Both the position numbers and the translations under genes were made by a program. A model generated the notes under the pieces. The model saw only the letters and a list, made by a program, of their open reading frames with translations. It did not search any database and was not told the DNA's origin. Positions 6,770 through 14,893 of a stretch of DNA of 32,466 bases are shown here, one piece after another. This DNA comes from Acidimicrobiaceae bacterium (lineage in GTDB: Bacteria > Actinomycetota > Acidimicrobiia > Acidimicrobiales > RAAP-2): the NCBI GenBank assembly GCA_003133325.1, contig PKXA01000090.1, positions 7,717 to 40,182 of the forward strand, read 5' to 3'. Each line of letters begins with the position of its first letter. The first letter of the stretch is position 1.

Positions 6770-7654
6770 GTGATCGATTCGGTTGACGTGGTGCAGCTCC
6801 CCCGGCGGGGATTGCGGATGCCCAATCCGAGGGCCAATCCGAGGGCCAATCCGAGGGCCAATCCGAGGGCCAATCCGGAGACCGGTGGTGAGTTCGAGCG
6901 TCTCGTTGCCATCGCCCAACTGGCCGAAGACAGCGGCTTCGATTCGCTGTGGGTCTCCGATGATGCGGGCCGAGCCAGAGATGAGCAGGGTCGATCGGAC
7001 ACGGTGTTCGAGGCGTACTCGCTGCTCGGCGCGCTGGCGGCCCGCACAACCCGGGTCGGGCTCGGGGTGTTCCCGCTGGGTCCCACGGTTCGGTCACCTT
7101 CGATGGTGGCCAAAATCATCACCGGGGTCGATGTGATCTCCCACGGTCGCGGCATCCTGGCGCTGGGGGTAGGTGGGAACCGTGATCAGCAGTCGATCGA
7201 TCGACTCTCCGAAGAGCTGCAGGTATGTCGACAGATGCTCACGGAGGAGGCACCTTCGTTCGACGGCCGGTTCTATCGCCTCGTCCAGGCCGTCAACCGA
7301 CCTCGTCCGGTGCGGGCCGGAGGCATCCCTCTGGTGGTGGTGGCCGACAGCCCCGCCGTGGCCGACCCCATTGCCCGCTGGGCGGATGCCGTGGTGGTGG
7401 TGGGGAAGCCACCGAACGTGGAAGCCATGGTCAGTGGGCTCGATCAGCGGTGCCGGGCGGTCGGGCGGGCCCGCGACGCGGTGGGCGTCATCTGGAGCGG
7501 CGAGATCGACGGGGGACCTGACCGGCTGGCCGATCAGGTGCAGGCGATTGCCGAGATCGGTGTCGCGGGGTGTGTGGTGTCCATCGCCGACAGCTATGAC
7601 CGCGACACCATTCGTGCCACCGGGGAGGCCCTATCAGGTGTGACGTTCGAGTAG
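6770..7654 (+). CDS. F420-type LLM-class oxidoreductase with RANP repeat
   Basis: A 294-residue luciferase-like (bacterial luciferase/F420) TIM-barrel oxidoreductase. Diagnostic segments are LVAIAQLAEDSGFDSLWVSD, TTRVGLGVFPLGPTVRSPSM and GRGILALGVGGN, then FDGRFYRL, the family's loop after the barrel insert, and a C-terminal helix after GVAGCVVSIAD. Members transfer hydride between coenzyme F420 (or FMN) and varied substrates; this one's substrate is unknown. Between strand 1 and the first helix the protein carries four to five copies of Arg-Ala-Asn-Pro, encoded by a 12-bp tandem repeat. This lies where the family has a substrate or cofactor loop. The gene is divergent from the pilin-like gene. 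Confidence 0.8.
   Translation: MIDSVDVVQLPRRGLRMPNPRANPRANPRANPRANPETGGEFERLVAIAQLAEDSGFDSLWVSDDAGRARDEQGRSDTVFEAYSLLGALAARTTRVGLGVFPLGPTVRSPSMVAKIITGVDVISHGRGILALGVGGNRDQQSIDRLSEELQVCRQMLTEEAPSFDGRFYRLVQAVNRPRPVRAGGIPLVVVADSPAVADPIARWADAVVVVGKPPNVEAMVSGLDQRCRAVGRARDAVGVIWSGEIDGGPDRLADQVQAIAEIGVAGCVVSIADSYDRDTIRATGEALSGVTFE
6822..6869. repeat. 12-bp tandem repeat inside the LLM gene
   Basis: Four perfect copies of CCAATCCGAGGG (6822, 6834, 6846, 6858) plus a partial fifth. Because the unit is a multiple of three, copy-number changes by slippage would add or remove one Arg-Ala-Asn-Pro tetrapeptide without shifting the frame. Confidence 0.95.
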
Positions 7655-7676
7655 AGCCGAGCCGAGCCGCTGCGAC

Positions 7677-8084
7677 CTACTTCGTGTCGACCGGCTGCAT
7701 CACCACGTGGTCGGCCCGCACCCGATAGATGATTCTGACCTCGCCGGGTCGCCGCATCGGGTAGGTGTCGACATCCAGATATTTCTTGGCCAACGCATCG
7801 ATGTGGGCGTCGGCCCCATCCTCGGTCGCCTCAACGGTGCCGCGGACGATCACGACGTTGTAGGGATCGTCGGGATCGACCACCGAGACGGCCACCGACG
7901 GGTTGCGGGCGAGATTGGACTGCTTGGCCCGACCCTTGGCTGTATTGAACACCAGGTCGTCGCCGTCGATGTCGATCCAGACCGGGGTGAGCTGGGGCTT
8001 ACCCTCCTGATCGACCGTCGCCACATTGGCGATCACCGGTCGGCTGATCAGGGTGCGGGCTGCCTGTGTCAACTGGGTGCTCAT
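7677..8084 (-). CDS. PPOX-class F420-dependent enzyme
   Basis: A 135-residue split-barrel flavin/F420-binding protein. ATG 8084 was chosen because AAGGAG precedes it and the family begins near here. The sequence shows the fold's typical order: LISRPVIANVATVDQEGKPQ, LTPVWIDIDGDDLVFNTA, KGRAKQSNLARNPSVAVSVV, DPYNVVIVRGTVEA and the YPMRRPGEVRIIYRVRADHV end. Members of this TIGR03618-like group reduce varied compounds with F420H2. Length and order match full-length relatives. It is divergent from nfo across an 81-bp gap. Confidence 0.85.
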   Translation of the reverse strand: MSTQLTQAARTLISRPVIANVATVDQEGKPQLTPVWIDIDGDDLVFNTAKGRAKQSNLARNPSVAVSVVDPDDPYNVVIVRGTVEATEDGADAHIDALAKKYLDVDTYPMRRPGEVRIIYRVRADHVVMQPVDTK

Positions 8085-8154
8085 GCTGTCGTTTCTCCTT
8101 GGTACGGCGGTTGTGGGCACGAGCCTACCGACCCGTCCGGCCGGTCCGCACTGG

Positions 8155-8160
8155 TACGGT
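8155..8160 (+). promoter_or_regulatory. -10 box TACGGT upstream of nfo
   Basis: TACGGT ends 5 nt before ATG 8166 and no ribosome binding site is present, consistent with a leaderless transcript. Confidence 0.5.
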
Positions 8161-8165
8161 GCGCC

Positions 8166-9041
8166 ATGCGCATAGGTGCTCACGTCAGAGCGGGAAAGGG
8201 CCTTGTCCCTGCCCTCGATCGCGGGGCCGAGATCGGTGCCGACGTGGTGCAGATCTTCACCCAGAGCCCCCGGATGTGGAAGCCTTCCCAATACGGCCCC
8301 GAAGTGCTGGCGGCCTACCGGGAAGCCCAAAAGGACCGCCCTGAAGTGTCATCGACCTTCTGCCATGCCACCTATCTGATCAATCTGGCCACTCCCGACC
8401 CCGAGCTGGCCGACAAATCACGGGCGTGTCTGCAGGCCAACCTGGCCACCGCCGACGGGATGGGAGCTGAAGGCCTGGTGCTCCACATCGGCAGCCACCG
8501 GGGGAGTGGATTCGAGGCCGCCTTGCCCGGGGTGGTCGATGGGCTCCTCGAGGCTCTCGATTCCGTGGAGGTGGTCGGCGCACCCTGCCCGATTCTGCTC
8601 GAGAACGCCGCCGGAGCCGGTGACACGGTCGGGCGCTCCTTCGAGGAACTGGCTCAGGTCATCGACGGCGCCGGTGGCGACGAGCGTCTCGGGGTCTGCC
8701 TCGACACCCAGCATCTGTGGGCTTCCGGGGTTCCCTTCACGACCGTTGAGGAAGCCGATGCGCTGATGTCCCTGGTGGCAGCCACCGTGGGTCTCGATCG
8801 CCTGCTGTGCCTACACCTGAACGACTCCAAGGTGCCGTTCGGTGCCAACAAGGACCGACACGAGAACATCGGGGACGGTTCCATCGGGGCCGACGGCCTG
8901 GCCGCTCTGTTGGGTCATCCCGACCTCCAAGGGTTGCCGGCCATCCTCGAGGTTCCCGGAGACGGCGACGGTCCCCGGGCAGAAGACGTGGTGGTGGCTC
9001 GTTCCACCTGGCAACAGGGCCTGTTGCTCCGCCAGGGCTGA
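8166..9041 (+). CDS. nfo: endonuclease IV (AP endonuclease)
   Basis: A 291-residue AP endonuclease of the TIM-barrel Nfo family, which cleaves DNA 5' to abasic sites in base excision repair using three zinc ions. It starts MRIGAHVRAGKGL. The metal-site segments are present in order: FCHATYLINLATP, LVLHIGSHRGSG, ILLENAAGAGDTVG, GVCLDTQHLWASG, LCLHLNDSKVPFGANKDRHE with NIGDG, and AILEVPGDG. Length is normal for the family. Longer upstream reading frames run into the antisense of the PPOX gene and are not credible. Confidence 0.95.
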   Translation: MRIGAHVRAGKGLVPALDRGAEIGADVVQIFTQSPRMWKPSQYGPEVLAAYREAQKDRPEVSSTFCHATYLINLATPDPELADKSRACLQANLATADGMGAEGLVLHIGSHRGSGFEAALPGVVDGLLEALDSVEVVGAPCPILLENAAGAGDTVGRSFEELAQVIDGAGGDERLGVCLDTQHLWASGVPFTTVEEADALMSLVAATVGLDRLLCLHLNDSKVPFGANKDRHENIGDGSIGADGLAALLGHPDLQGLPAILEVPGDGDGPRAEDVVVARSTWQQGLLLRQG

Positions 9042-9074
9042 CGAGGCGCCCCGGAGGAGAGGTGGAATTTGGAA

Positions 9075-9089
9075 TAGGAATCATTCTTG
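9075..9089. promoter_or_regulatory. Fur/Zur-type operator palindrome
   Basis: The sequence TAGGAATCATTCTTG is an imperfect palindrome centred on C9082 with GAAT-C-ATTC at its core. Its AT-rich arms and single central base resemble Fur-family boxes. It sits 42 bp before the metal-transport operon, whose last gene is a Fur/Zur regulator, so autoregulation by metal is likely. Confidence 0.5.
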
Positions 9090-9130
9090 GATAACATCGT
9101 AGGCGATCAGCTCACGAAAGACCTCCGTCG

Positions 9131-10102
9131 ATGAACCCGTTCGCAACTGCCGCAGGGCCCCGGATCACACGCCTTCCTCGAGTGGGAACGGTAGCGGCCA
9201 TCCTGGTGATGGCCTGTGGTTTGCTGGGTTCATGTGCTATGCCGGCTGCGGTTTCCGGCAGAGGCAGCGCCTCCGGGCGAACCGGCAACCGTGTGATCGA
9301 GGTGGTGGCCGCTGAGGACGTCTGGGGTAGTATCGCCGCCCAGATCGGCGGAGAACATGTGCACGTGGTAAGTATCATTACCAATCCAAATGTCGATCCG
9401 CACGGGTATGAGCCGACGGCCGCCGATGCCCGGTCCGTGGCGGAGTCCCAGGTGGTGGTCGAGAACGGGATTGGGTACGACCCCTGGGCCCCCAAGCTCG
9501 TGAAGGCGGATGGCGGGACCGTCACCGTCCTCGACGTCGGCAATCTCCTCGGCATCGCCGACGGGGGGAATCCCCACCGGTGGTACAACCCGGCAGACGT
9601 ACTGGTGGTGATCAATCGGCTCGTCACCGAGTACCAGAAGCTCGATCCCACCGATAGCGCCTATTTCGCCGGGCAGCGGACCGCCTACGAGACGACGGGG
9701 CTGGAGCAGTACCACGCGCTGATCGCCTCGATCTCATCGGCCTACCGGGGCACGCCGGTGGGCGCGTCGGAGTCGATCTTCTCCATGTTGGCGCCGGCAT
9801 TGGGTCTCGACCTGATCACGCCCAGTGCATTCCTGAAGGACATCAGCCAGGGCACCGACGTGTCGGCCGCCGACAAGGAGACGATCGATGCGCAGATCGA
9901 GCAACACCTGATCAAGATCTACGTGTACAACAGTCAGAACGTCACGCCCGATATTCAGGTGCAGCTCCGCGAAGTGAAAGCGGCCCACATTCCCTACGCC
10001 ACCATCACCGAAACCCTTCAGCCCGCCGGCGCCAGCTACCAGGCCTGGCAGACCGAGCAGTTGCTCGGCATCCGGGCGGCATTGGCCCGGGCGGCGGCGT
10101 AG
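9131..10102 (+). CDS. Zn/Mn ABC transporter substrate-binding lipoprotein
   Basis: A 323-residue cluster-9 (ZnuA/TroA-like) metal-binding protein. The signal is lipoprotein-type: a hydrophobic core VAAILVMACGLLGS followed by Cys35 in an LxGSC lipobox. The mature protein shows VIEVVAAEDVWGSIAAQIGG, NVDPHGYEP with a candidate metal-ligand His, VVENGIGYDPW and GGNPHRWYNP with a second His. The long His-rich loop of many ZnuA proteins is absent. It delivers zinc or manganese outside the membrane to the two permeases encoded downstream. It is first gene of the operon, behind the Fur-like box. Zinc is favoured over manganese because of the linked Zur-like regulator. Confidence 0.9.
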   Translation: MNPFATAAGPRITRLPRVGTVAAILVMACGLLGSCAMPAAVSGRGSASGRTGNRVIEVVAAEDVWGSIAAQIGGEHVHVVSIITNPNVDPHGYEPTAADARSVAESQVVVENGIGYDPWAPKLVKADGGTVTVLDVGNLLGIADGGNPHRWYNPADVLVVINRLVTEYQKLDPTDSAYFAGQRTAYETTGLEQYHALIASISSAYRGTPVGASESIFSMLAPALGLDLITPSAFLKDISQGTDVSAADKETIDAQIEQHLIKIYVYNSQNVTPDIQVQLREVKAAHIPYATITETLQPAGASYQAWQTEQLLGIRAALARAAA

Positions 10103-10109
10103 AGGACCG

Positions 10110-11033
10110 ATGACCGAATCCGCCACCAACCGGACTCCCGATACCCCTGGGTCTCCCGAGCCGACCCGTTCGCCAGGCAGTGCCCCGGCAGTGCAGATGA
10201 TGGATGCCGCCGTCCGGCTCGGCGGACGGATGATCTGGTCCGAGGCGACGCTCGAGGTGGCTTCAGGGGAGTTCGTGGCCATCCTCGGCCCCAATGGCGC
10301 GGGCAAATCGACCCTGGTCAAGGTGCTTCTCGGCGCCCTCCCCCTCGCGGCGGGACGGGCGGTGGTACTCGGGCGCCCACCGGGGGAGGCGGGCAGGGAC
10401 ATCGGGTACGTACCGCAACGCCGGAACTTCGACCCCGGGCTGAGAGTGAGGGGCGTCGACATCGTCCGGCTGGGCATTGACGGTGACCGTTGGGGTGTTC
10501 CGGTTCCCGGTGGCCACCGCCTCTTCGCGAACCGGAGGGAGCAACGGCATCTGGTCGACGAGGTCATCGAACTGGTGGGTGCCACCGCCTATGCATCTCG
10601 TCCGATCGGAGAGGTGTCAGGAGGGGAGCAGCAGCGCCTTCTCATCGCCCAGGCCCTGGTGCGTCGACCCCAACTGCTGCTCCTCGACGAGCCGCTCGAC
10701 AGTCTGGACCTTCCGAACCAGTCGTCGGTGGCTGCACTGATCTCCCGTCTTTGTCGAGAACGCGGGGTCACCGTGATGATCGTGGCCCACGATGCCAACC
10801 CGATCCTCTCGTATCTCGACCGGGTGGTCTACCTGGCCGGGGGACGGGCGGTTTCCGGGACGCCCGCCGAAGTCATCACCTCGAACACCCTGACGTCCCT
10901 CTACGGGACGCCGATCGAAGTGTTGTCCGCCTCCGACGGCCGCCTGGTGGTGGTGGGTGAGCCCGAAGCGCCTGCCCACCATACCGACCGCCACTCCGGC
11001 CACTCCGGCCACGATCCGGGGCCGGCCCGATGA
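10110..11033 (+). CDS. metal ABC transporter ATP-binding protein
   Basis: A 307-residue ATPase subunit, 7 bp after the lipoprotein gene with AGAGGA as ribosome binding site. It shows Walker A GPNGAGKST (60-68), Q-loop near YVPQRR (100-105), signature VSGGEQQR (169-176), Walker B LLLLDEP (189-195) and switch His in IVAHDA. An insert between about 120 and 147 (GIDGDRWGVPVPGG) is typical of the metal group. The first 28 residues are a Pro/Ser/Thr-rich tail, and the C-terminus carries HHTDRHSGHSGHD, a likely metal-binding or sensing stretch. The last codons overlap the next gene by ATGA, implying translational coupling. Confidence 0.93.
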   Translation: MTESATNRTPDTPGSPEPTRSPGSAPAVQMMDAAVRLGGRMIWSEATLEVASGEFVAILGPNGAGKSTLVKVLLGALPLAAGRAVVLGRPPGEAGRDIGYVPQRRNFDPGLRVRGVDIVRLGIDGDRWGVPVPGGHRLFANRREQRHLVDEVIELVGATAYASRPIGEVSGGEQQRLLIAQALVRRPQLLLLDEPLDSLDLPNQSSVAALISRLCRERGVTVMIVAHDANPILSYLDRVVYLAGGRAVSGTPAEVITSNTLTSLYGTPIEVLSASDGRLVVVGEPEAPAHHTDRHSGHSGHDPGPAR

Positions 11034-11944
11034 ACCAGACCGTCAGCCGGCTCACCTGGAACATCCCCGGTGACCTCCACCAACTCTTCGGCTTCCATTT
11101 CATGGTCAACGCCTTCCGGGCCGGGACAGTGGTGGCGATCGTGGCAGGGGCGGTGGGATGGTTCATGGTGTTGCGCCGGGCCAGCTTCGTGGGCCACACC
11201 CTGGCGGTGGTTTCCTTTCCGGGGGCGGCCGGGGCCATCTGGTTGGGGATCAGTGTCACCGCGGGCTACTTCGCCGCCAGCATCGCCGCCGCCCTGGTGA
11301 TCGCCATGGTGCCGCCATCGAGGACCGGAGGAAGCACCAGCGGGGAGGCGGCGGTGATCGGCACTGTCCAAGCCTTCGCCCTGGCTTGTGGCGTGCTCTT
11401 CGTGAGCTTGTATAGCGGCATTCTCGACAGCGTGACCGGTCTGCTCTTTGGTACCTTCCTCGGCATATCCGACGAACAGGTACTCACCCTCCTGATTGTC
11501 GGTGCCGCGGTATTGGTAGCGCTGGGGGCCATGGCCCGCCCCCTGTTCTTTGCCAGTGTCGACCCCGACGTGGCCTCGGCTCGCCGGGTTCCGGTCCGTC
11601 TGCTCTCCACCCTCTATCTGGTACTGCTGGGGTGTACCGCCGCGGAGGTGAGCCAGATCACCGGAGCACTGCTGGTCTTTGCCCTCCTGGTGATGCCGGC
11701 GGCGGCGGCTCAACAAGTGACGGTCCGTCCCGGGTGGAGTTTCCTCCTGACCATCACCCTGGCGCTGGCGGTGACCTGGCTGGCCCTGGGGGCCGCCTAT
11801 TTCTACAGCTACCCGGTGGGTTTCTATGTCACGAGCTTCGGGTTCGCCGCCTACGCCCTGGCGGTAGCCGGCCGGGCCATCAGTGGATGGGCCGGCAGCC
11901 GGGCATCCGCCGACATGAGGCCCCTGGCGATGGTGGACGGATGA
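11030..11944 (+). CDS. metal ABC transporter permease 1
   Basis: A 304-residue ABC-3 family membrane permease with about eight or nine hydrophobic helices. Recognisable segments are VGWFMVLRRASFVGHTLAVV, the GEAAVIGTVQAFALACGVLF region, FGTFLGISDEQVL and VSQITGALLVFALLVMPAAA, which hold the conserved cytoplasmic loop and metal path. It starts with an ATG overlapping the ATPase stop and itself overlaps the second permease by ATGA. Together with that paralogue it would form a heterodimeric channel, as in the TroCD and MntCD arrangements. Confidence 0.9.
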   Translation: MNQTVSRLTWNIPGDLHQLFGFHFMVNAFRAGTVVAIVAGAVGWFMVLRRASFVGHTLAVVSFPGAAGAIWLGISVTAGYFAASIAAALVIAMVPPSRTGGSTSGEAAVIGTVQAFALACGVLFVSLYSGILDSVTGLLFGTFLGISDEQVLTLLIVGAAVLVALGAMARPLFFASVDPDVASARRVPVRLLSTLYLVLLGCTAAEVSQITGALLVFALLVMPAAAAQQVTVRPGWSFLLTITLALAVTWLALGAAYFYSYPVGFYVTSFGFAAYALAVAGRAISGWAGSRASADMRPLAMVDG

Positions 11945-12882
11945 CCGTCCTGGTCGCCAACCCGTTCATCGGTGGACTGCACATGCTCGACCATCCGTTC
12001 CTCCGCTACGCGTTCGCCGCCGGCACCTGCATCGCGTTGGCCTCGGGTCTGATCGGCTACTTCGTGGTGTTGCGCAGTCAGGTGTTCACCGGGGACGCGC
12101 TGTCCCACGTCGCCTTCACCGGCTCCCTGGCCGCGCTGGCCCTCGGCCTTGATCTCCGGGTCGGGCTCTACGGGGCGTGCATCGGGTTCGCCCTCTTGTT
12201 GGCATTCCTCGGGCGACGGGCCAACGCCGACGACACGGTGATCGGCACCGTCTTCGCTTGGATCCTCGGGATTGGTGCTCTGTTCCTCTCCATCTACACC
12301 ACCACCCGGAGTGGCAGTGGCGGATTCACCGGAAACGCCGGCGTCAACGTACTGTTCGGCTCGATCTTCGGCCTGTCCTCCGGCCAGGCCCTCACCGACG
12401 CGGTGGTGGCCTTGGCGGTGGTCCTGGCCGTGGTCTTCATCGGCCGTCCGCTGTTGTTCGCCAGCCTCGACGAGGCGGTGGCATCGGCCCGGGGCGTCCC
12501 TGTCCGCTGGCTCGACTACATCTTTTTGGTGCTGGTGGGCATCACTGCCGGCGAGGCCACCCAGGCGGTCGGCGCCCTGTTGTTGCTCGGGTTGCTGGCG
12601 GCACCGGCGGGAGCGGCGCAGCGGTTGACGCCGCGGCCGTTTGCCGCTCTCTGGCTGTCGGCGGCCATCGCGGTGGTCTCGGTCTGGGTGGGTCTCACCC
12701 TGGCCTACGCCTTCCCGCGGATTCCGCCCAGCTTCGGCATCCTGTCGGTGGCCACCGCTTGTTACCTCCTCTCGTTTCTGGTCACCACGGGAGCACGCCG
12801 GGTGGTCGATCGCGGCGGGGCCAGCCGCCGCGGCCCCGGCAACCGCCGAAACCTGGTCATTTCACACGGCGAGGCATCGTAG
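11941..12882 (+). CDS. metal ABC transporter permease 2
   Basis: A 313-residue ABC-3 permease paralogous to the preceding gene. It has GLIGYFVVLRSQVFTGDALS, ANADDTVIGTVFAWILGIGA, GVNVLFGSIFGLSSGQALTD and GEATQAVGALLLLGLLAAPA. I chose ATG 11941 because it overlaps the upstream stop (ATGA); longer upstream frames are antisense-like noise over permease 1. The C-terminal 30 residues are basic and cytoplasmic. Two distinct permeases in one operon suggest an obligate heterodimer rather than the single ZnuB homodimer of enterobacteria. Confidence 0.9.
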   Translation: MTVLVANPFIGGLHMLDHPFLRYAFAAGTCIALASGLIGYFVVLRSQVFTGDALSHVAFTGSLAALALGLDLRVGLYGACIGFALLLAFLGRRANADDTVIGTVFAWILGIGALFLSIYTTTRSGSGGFTGNAGVNVLFGSIFGLSSGQALTDAVVALAVVLAVVFIGRPLLFASLDEAVASARGVPVRWLDYIFLVLVGITAGEATQAVGALLLLGLLAAPAGAAQRLTPRPFAALWLSAAIAVVSVWVGLTLAYAFPRIPPSFGILSVATACYLLSFLVTTGARRVVDRGGASRRGPGNRRNLVISHGEAS

Positions 12883-13346
12883 TGTCAGGGTCGGTGATCA
12901 TCAGCCCGTCTGTTCACGATCTGGTTGCTTTGCGGCTCGCGGGACGAGAACAGCGCTATACGCCGCTGCGCCAAGCTCTGGTGGGGACACTGGCCACCGC
13001 GGGACGGCCGCTTTCAATTCCGGAAATCCTGACCCGTACCGACGAGCTGCCACAGAGCAGCGCCTATCGCAATGTCACCGCTCTCATCGACGCCGGGGTG
13101 GTCCGACGGGTGACGGGAACCGATGATCATGCCCGTTTCGAACTGGCCGAGGAGTTGGCCGGGCACCATCACCACCTGGCCTGTGGGCGGTGCGGGAAGG
13201 TCGAGGATGTGGCTCCGTCGCCCCGGCTCGAGCGGGCCATGGCCGAGGCCGCCCGGGTGGTGGCCGATGAGCACGGCTACGAGGTCACCGAGCACAACTT
13301 CGATCTGGTGGGGCTGTGCCCAGCGTGCCGTGATCTGAACAGCTGA
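12882..13346 (+). CDS. zur: Fur-family regulator, probably Zur
   Basis: A 154-residue Fur-family repressor. GTG 12882 shares a base with the permease stop and has a GAGG upstream; GTG 12894 is an alternative. The N-terminal winged helix is visible (RYTPLRQALVGTLATAGRPL, then SSAYRNVTALIDAGVVRRV). The metal part has GHHHHLACGRCGKVEDV with His95-98, Cys101 and Cys104, and a second zinc pair at Cys146 and Cys149 (LVGLCPACRD). The link to a zinc-type transporter operon and the palindrome at 9075 favours Zur over Fur or a peroxide sensor; this is an inference from context. Confidence 0.85.
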   Translation: MSGSVIISPSVHDLVALRLAGREQRYTPLRQALVGTLATAGRPLSIPEILTRTDELPQSSAYRNVTALIDAGVVRRVTGTDDHARFELAEELAGHHHHLACGRCGKVEDVAPSPRLERAMAEAARVVADEHGYEVTEHNFDLVGLCPACRDLNS

Positions 13347-13445
13347 TCACCTGCTTGCCCGACGCCGACCGCGCCAGGGGGTAGGGTCAACGCCCGGAAT
13401 CGTTGGGGGAATTCTCGAAGGACCCGACACCGAGAGGAGCTGGCT

Positions 13446-14840
13446 ATCACTACCAATCCAACCCGTACGGAAACCGACAGCATGGGTGCCACCGAGGTAC
13501 CGGCTGACCGGTACTACGGGGCCCAGACCGCCCGGTCCCTCCACCACTTCCCGATCGGCATCGACGTGATGCCTCCATCGCTGATTCGCGCCTTTGGCAT
13601 TCTGAAAGAGGCCTCGGCCCGGGTCAACGCGGATCTGGGCAAGCTGGCCCCCGAAAAGGCGGAGCTGATCATCGCCGCGGCCCGCGAGGTGTCCTCGGGT
13701 GTGCTCGACGACCACTTCCCCCTGAAGATCTGGCAGACAGGGAGTGGTACCCAGACGAACATGAACGCCAACGAGGTGATCTCCAACCGGGCCATCGAGA
13801 TGGCCGGAGGAGTGATGGGATCCAAGGCACCCATTCACCCCAATGACGATGTGAACATGTCCCAGTCCTCCAACGACACCTTTCCCACCGGCATGCACAT
13901 CGCCGCCGTCGAGGAGCTGACCCACCGGCTCATTCCCGCCGTCCGTCGCCTACGCGACTCCCTGGCCGACAAGTCCCGGGCCTTCGCCGGCATCACCAAA
14001 ATCGGTCGGACCCACTTGATGGACGCGGTGCCTCTGACCCTCGGTCAGGAGTTCTCGGGGTACGTGGCCCAGCTCGACGCCGACCTCCGGAGGGTCGAAT
14101 TCTCGTTGGTGGACCTCTACGAGTTGGCCGCCGGCGGTACCGCGGTGGGTACCGGCCTCAACACCCACCGCGAGTTCGGTGGCCGGGTGGCCGCCGCGGT
14201 GGCTGAGATCACCAGCCTCCCCTTCGTGACCGCCCCCAATAAGTTCGCCGCCCTGGCCGCCCACGACGCCTTGGTGGCATCCAGTGGCGCGCTCCGCACG
14301 TTGGCCGGGTCACTGACCAAGATTGCCGATGACCTCCGGTGGCTCGGGTCCGGCCCCCGGTGCGGGCTGGGTGAGCTGCAACTCCCCGAGAATGAGCCCG
14401 GCTCGTCGATCATGCCGGGAAAGGTGAATCCGACCCAGTGCGAGGCGATGATCATGGTGTGCATCCAGGTCATCGGCAACGACACCGCGGTGGCGGTGGC
14501 CGGATCACGGGGGAATCTCGAGCTCAATGTGTGCAAGCCGGTGATCATCTACAACCTGTTGCACTCGATCACCCTGCTGACCGGGGCATGTGGATCGTTC
14601 ACCGAGTTCTGTGTCGACGGGCTCGAGCCCAATGAGGACCGCATCCGCCAGCACCTCGACAACTCGTTGATGCTGGTCACCGCCCTCAACCCGCTGATTG
14701 GCTATGACAATGCGGCCACCGTGGCCAAACACGCGCACAAGCAGGGAATTACGCTGAGGGAAGCCACCGTGGGCCTCGGGTTCCTGACCGGGGAACAGTT
14801 CGACCAAGCGGTACGACCGGAGTCGATGACCCACCCATGA
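13446..14840 (+). CDS. fumC: fumarate hydratase class II, apparent ATC start
   Basis: A 464-residue class II fumarase, which interconverts fumarate and malate in the TCA cycle as a homotetramer. Seen are [60 protein letters not shown] and the signature [17 protein letters not shown]. Family N-termini include an Arg-x-Glu-x-DSMG segment, and here TRTETDSMG spans codons upstream of the first ATG (13482). In frame, [14 protein letters not shown] would begin at codon ATC 13446, placed 6 nt after a strong ribosome binding site GAGAGGAG. No ATG, GTG or TTG alternative fits that site. ATC is therefore the likely start, or a sequencing error for ATG. A possible -10 TAGGGT lies at 13382. Confidence 0.93.
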   Translation: MTTNPTRTETDSMGATEVPADRYYGAQTARSLHHFPIGIDVMPPSLIRAFGILKEASARVNADLGKLAPEKAELIIAAAREVSSGVLDDHFPLKIWQTGSGTQTNMNANEVISNRAIEMAGGVMGSKAPIHPNDDVNMSQSSNDTFPTGMHIAAVEELTHRLIPAVRRLRDSLADKSRAFAGITKIGRTHLMDAVPLTLGQEFSGYVAQLDADLRRVEFSLVDLYELAAGGTAVGTGLNTHREFGGRVAAAVAEITSLPFVTAPNKFAALAAHDALVASSGALRTLAGSLTKIADDLRWLGSGPRCGLGELQLPENEPGSSIMPGKVNPTQCEAMIMVCIQVIGNDTAVAVAGSRGNLELNVCKPVIIYNLLHSITLLTGACGSFTEFCVDGLEPNEDRIRQHLDNSLMLVTALNPLIGYDNAATVAKHAHKQGITLREATVGLGFLTGEQFDQAVRPESMTHP

Positions 14841-14893
14841 CGGGATCGGCAACCGCCGACCGTTGATCGCCGCCGGGTGAAAGGGGGAAGACC

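Noticed and set aside
6210-7097. Minus-strand ORF of 295 aa across the pilin and LLM genes
   Set aside because: Composition is Pro/Arg/His-rich with no fold pattern. It is a frame shadow of the pilin gene and antisense to the LLM gene.
12177-13346. Long plus-strand frame (389 aa) running into the Fur regulator
   Set aside because: The first 235 codons are Arg/Gly/His-rich noise over permease 2. Only the Fur part is protein-like, and it has its own start at 12882.
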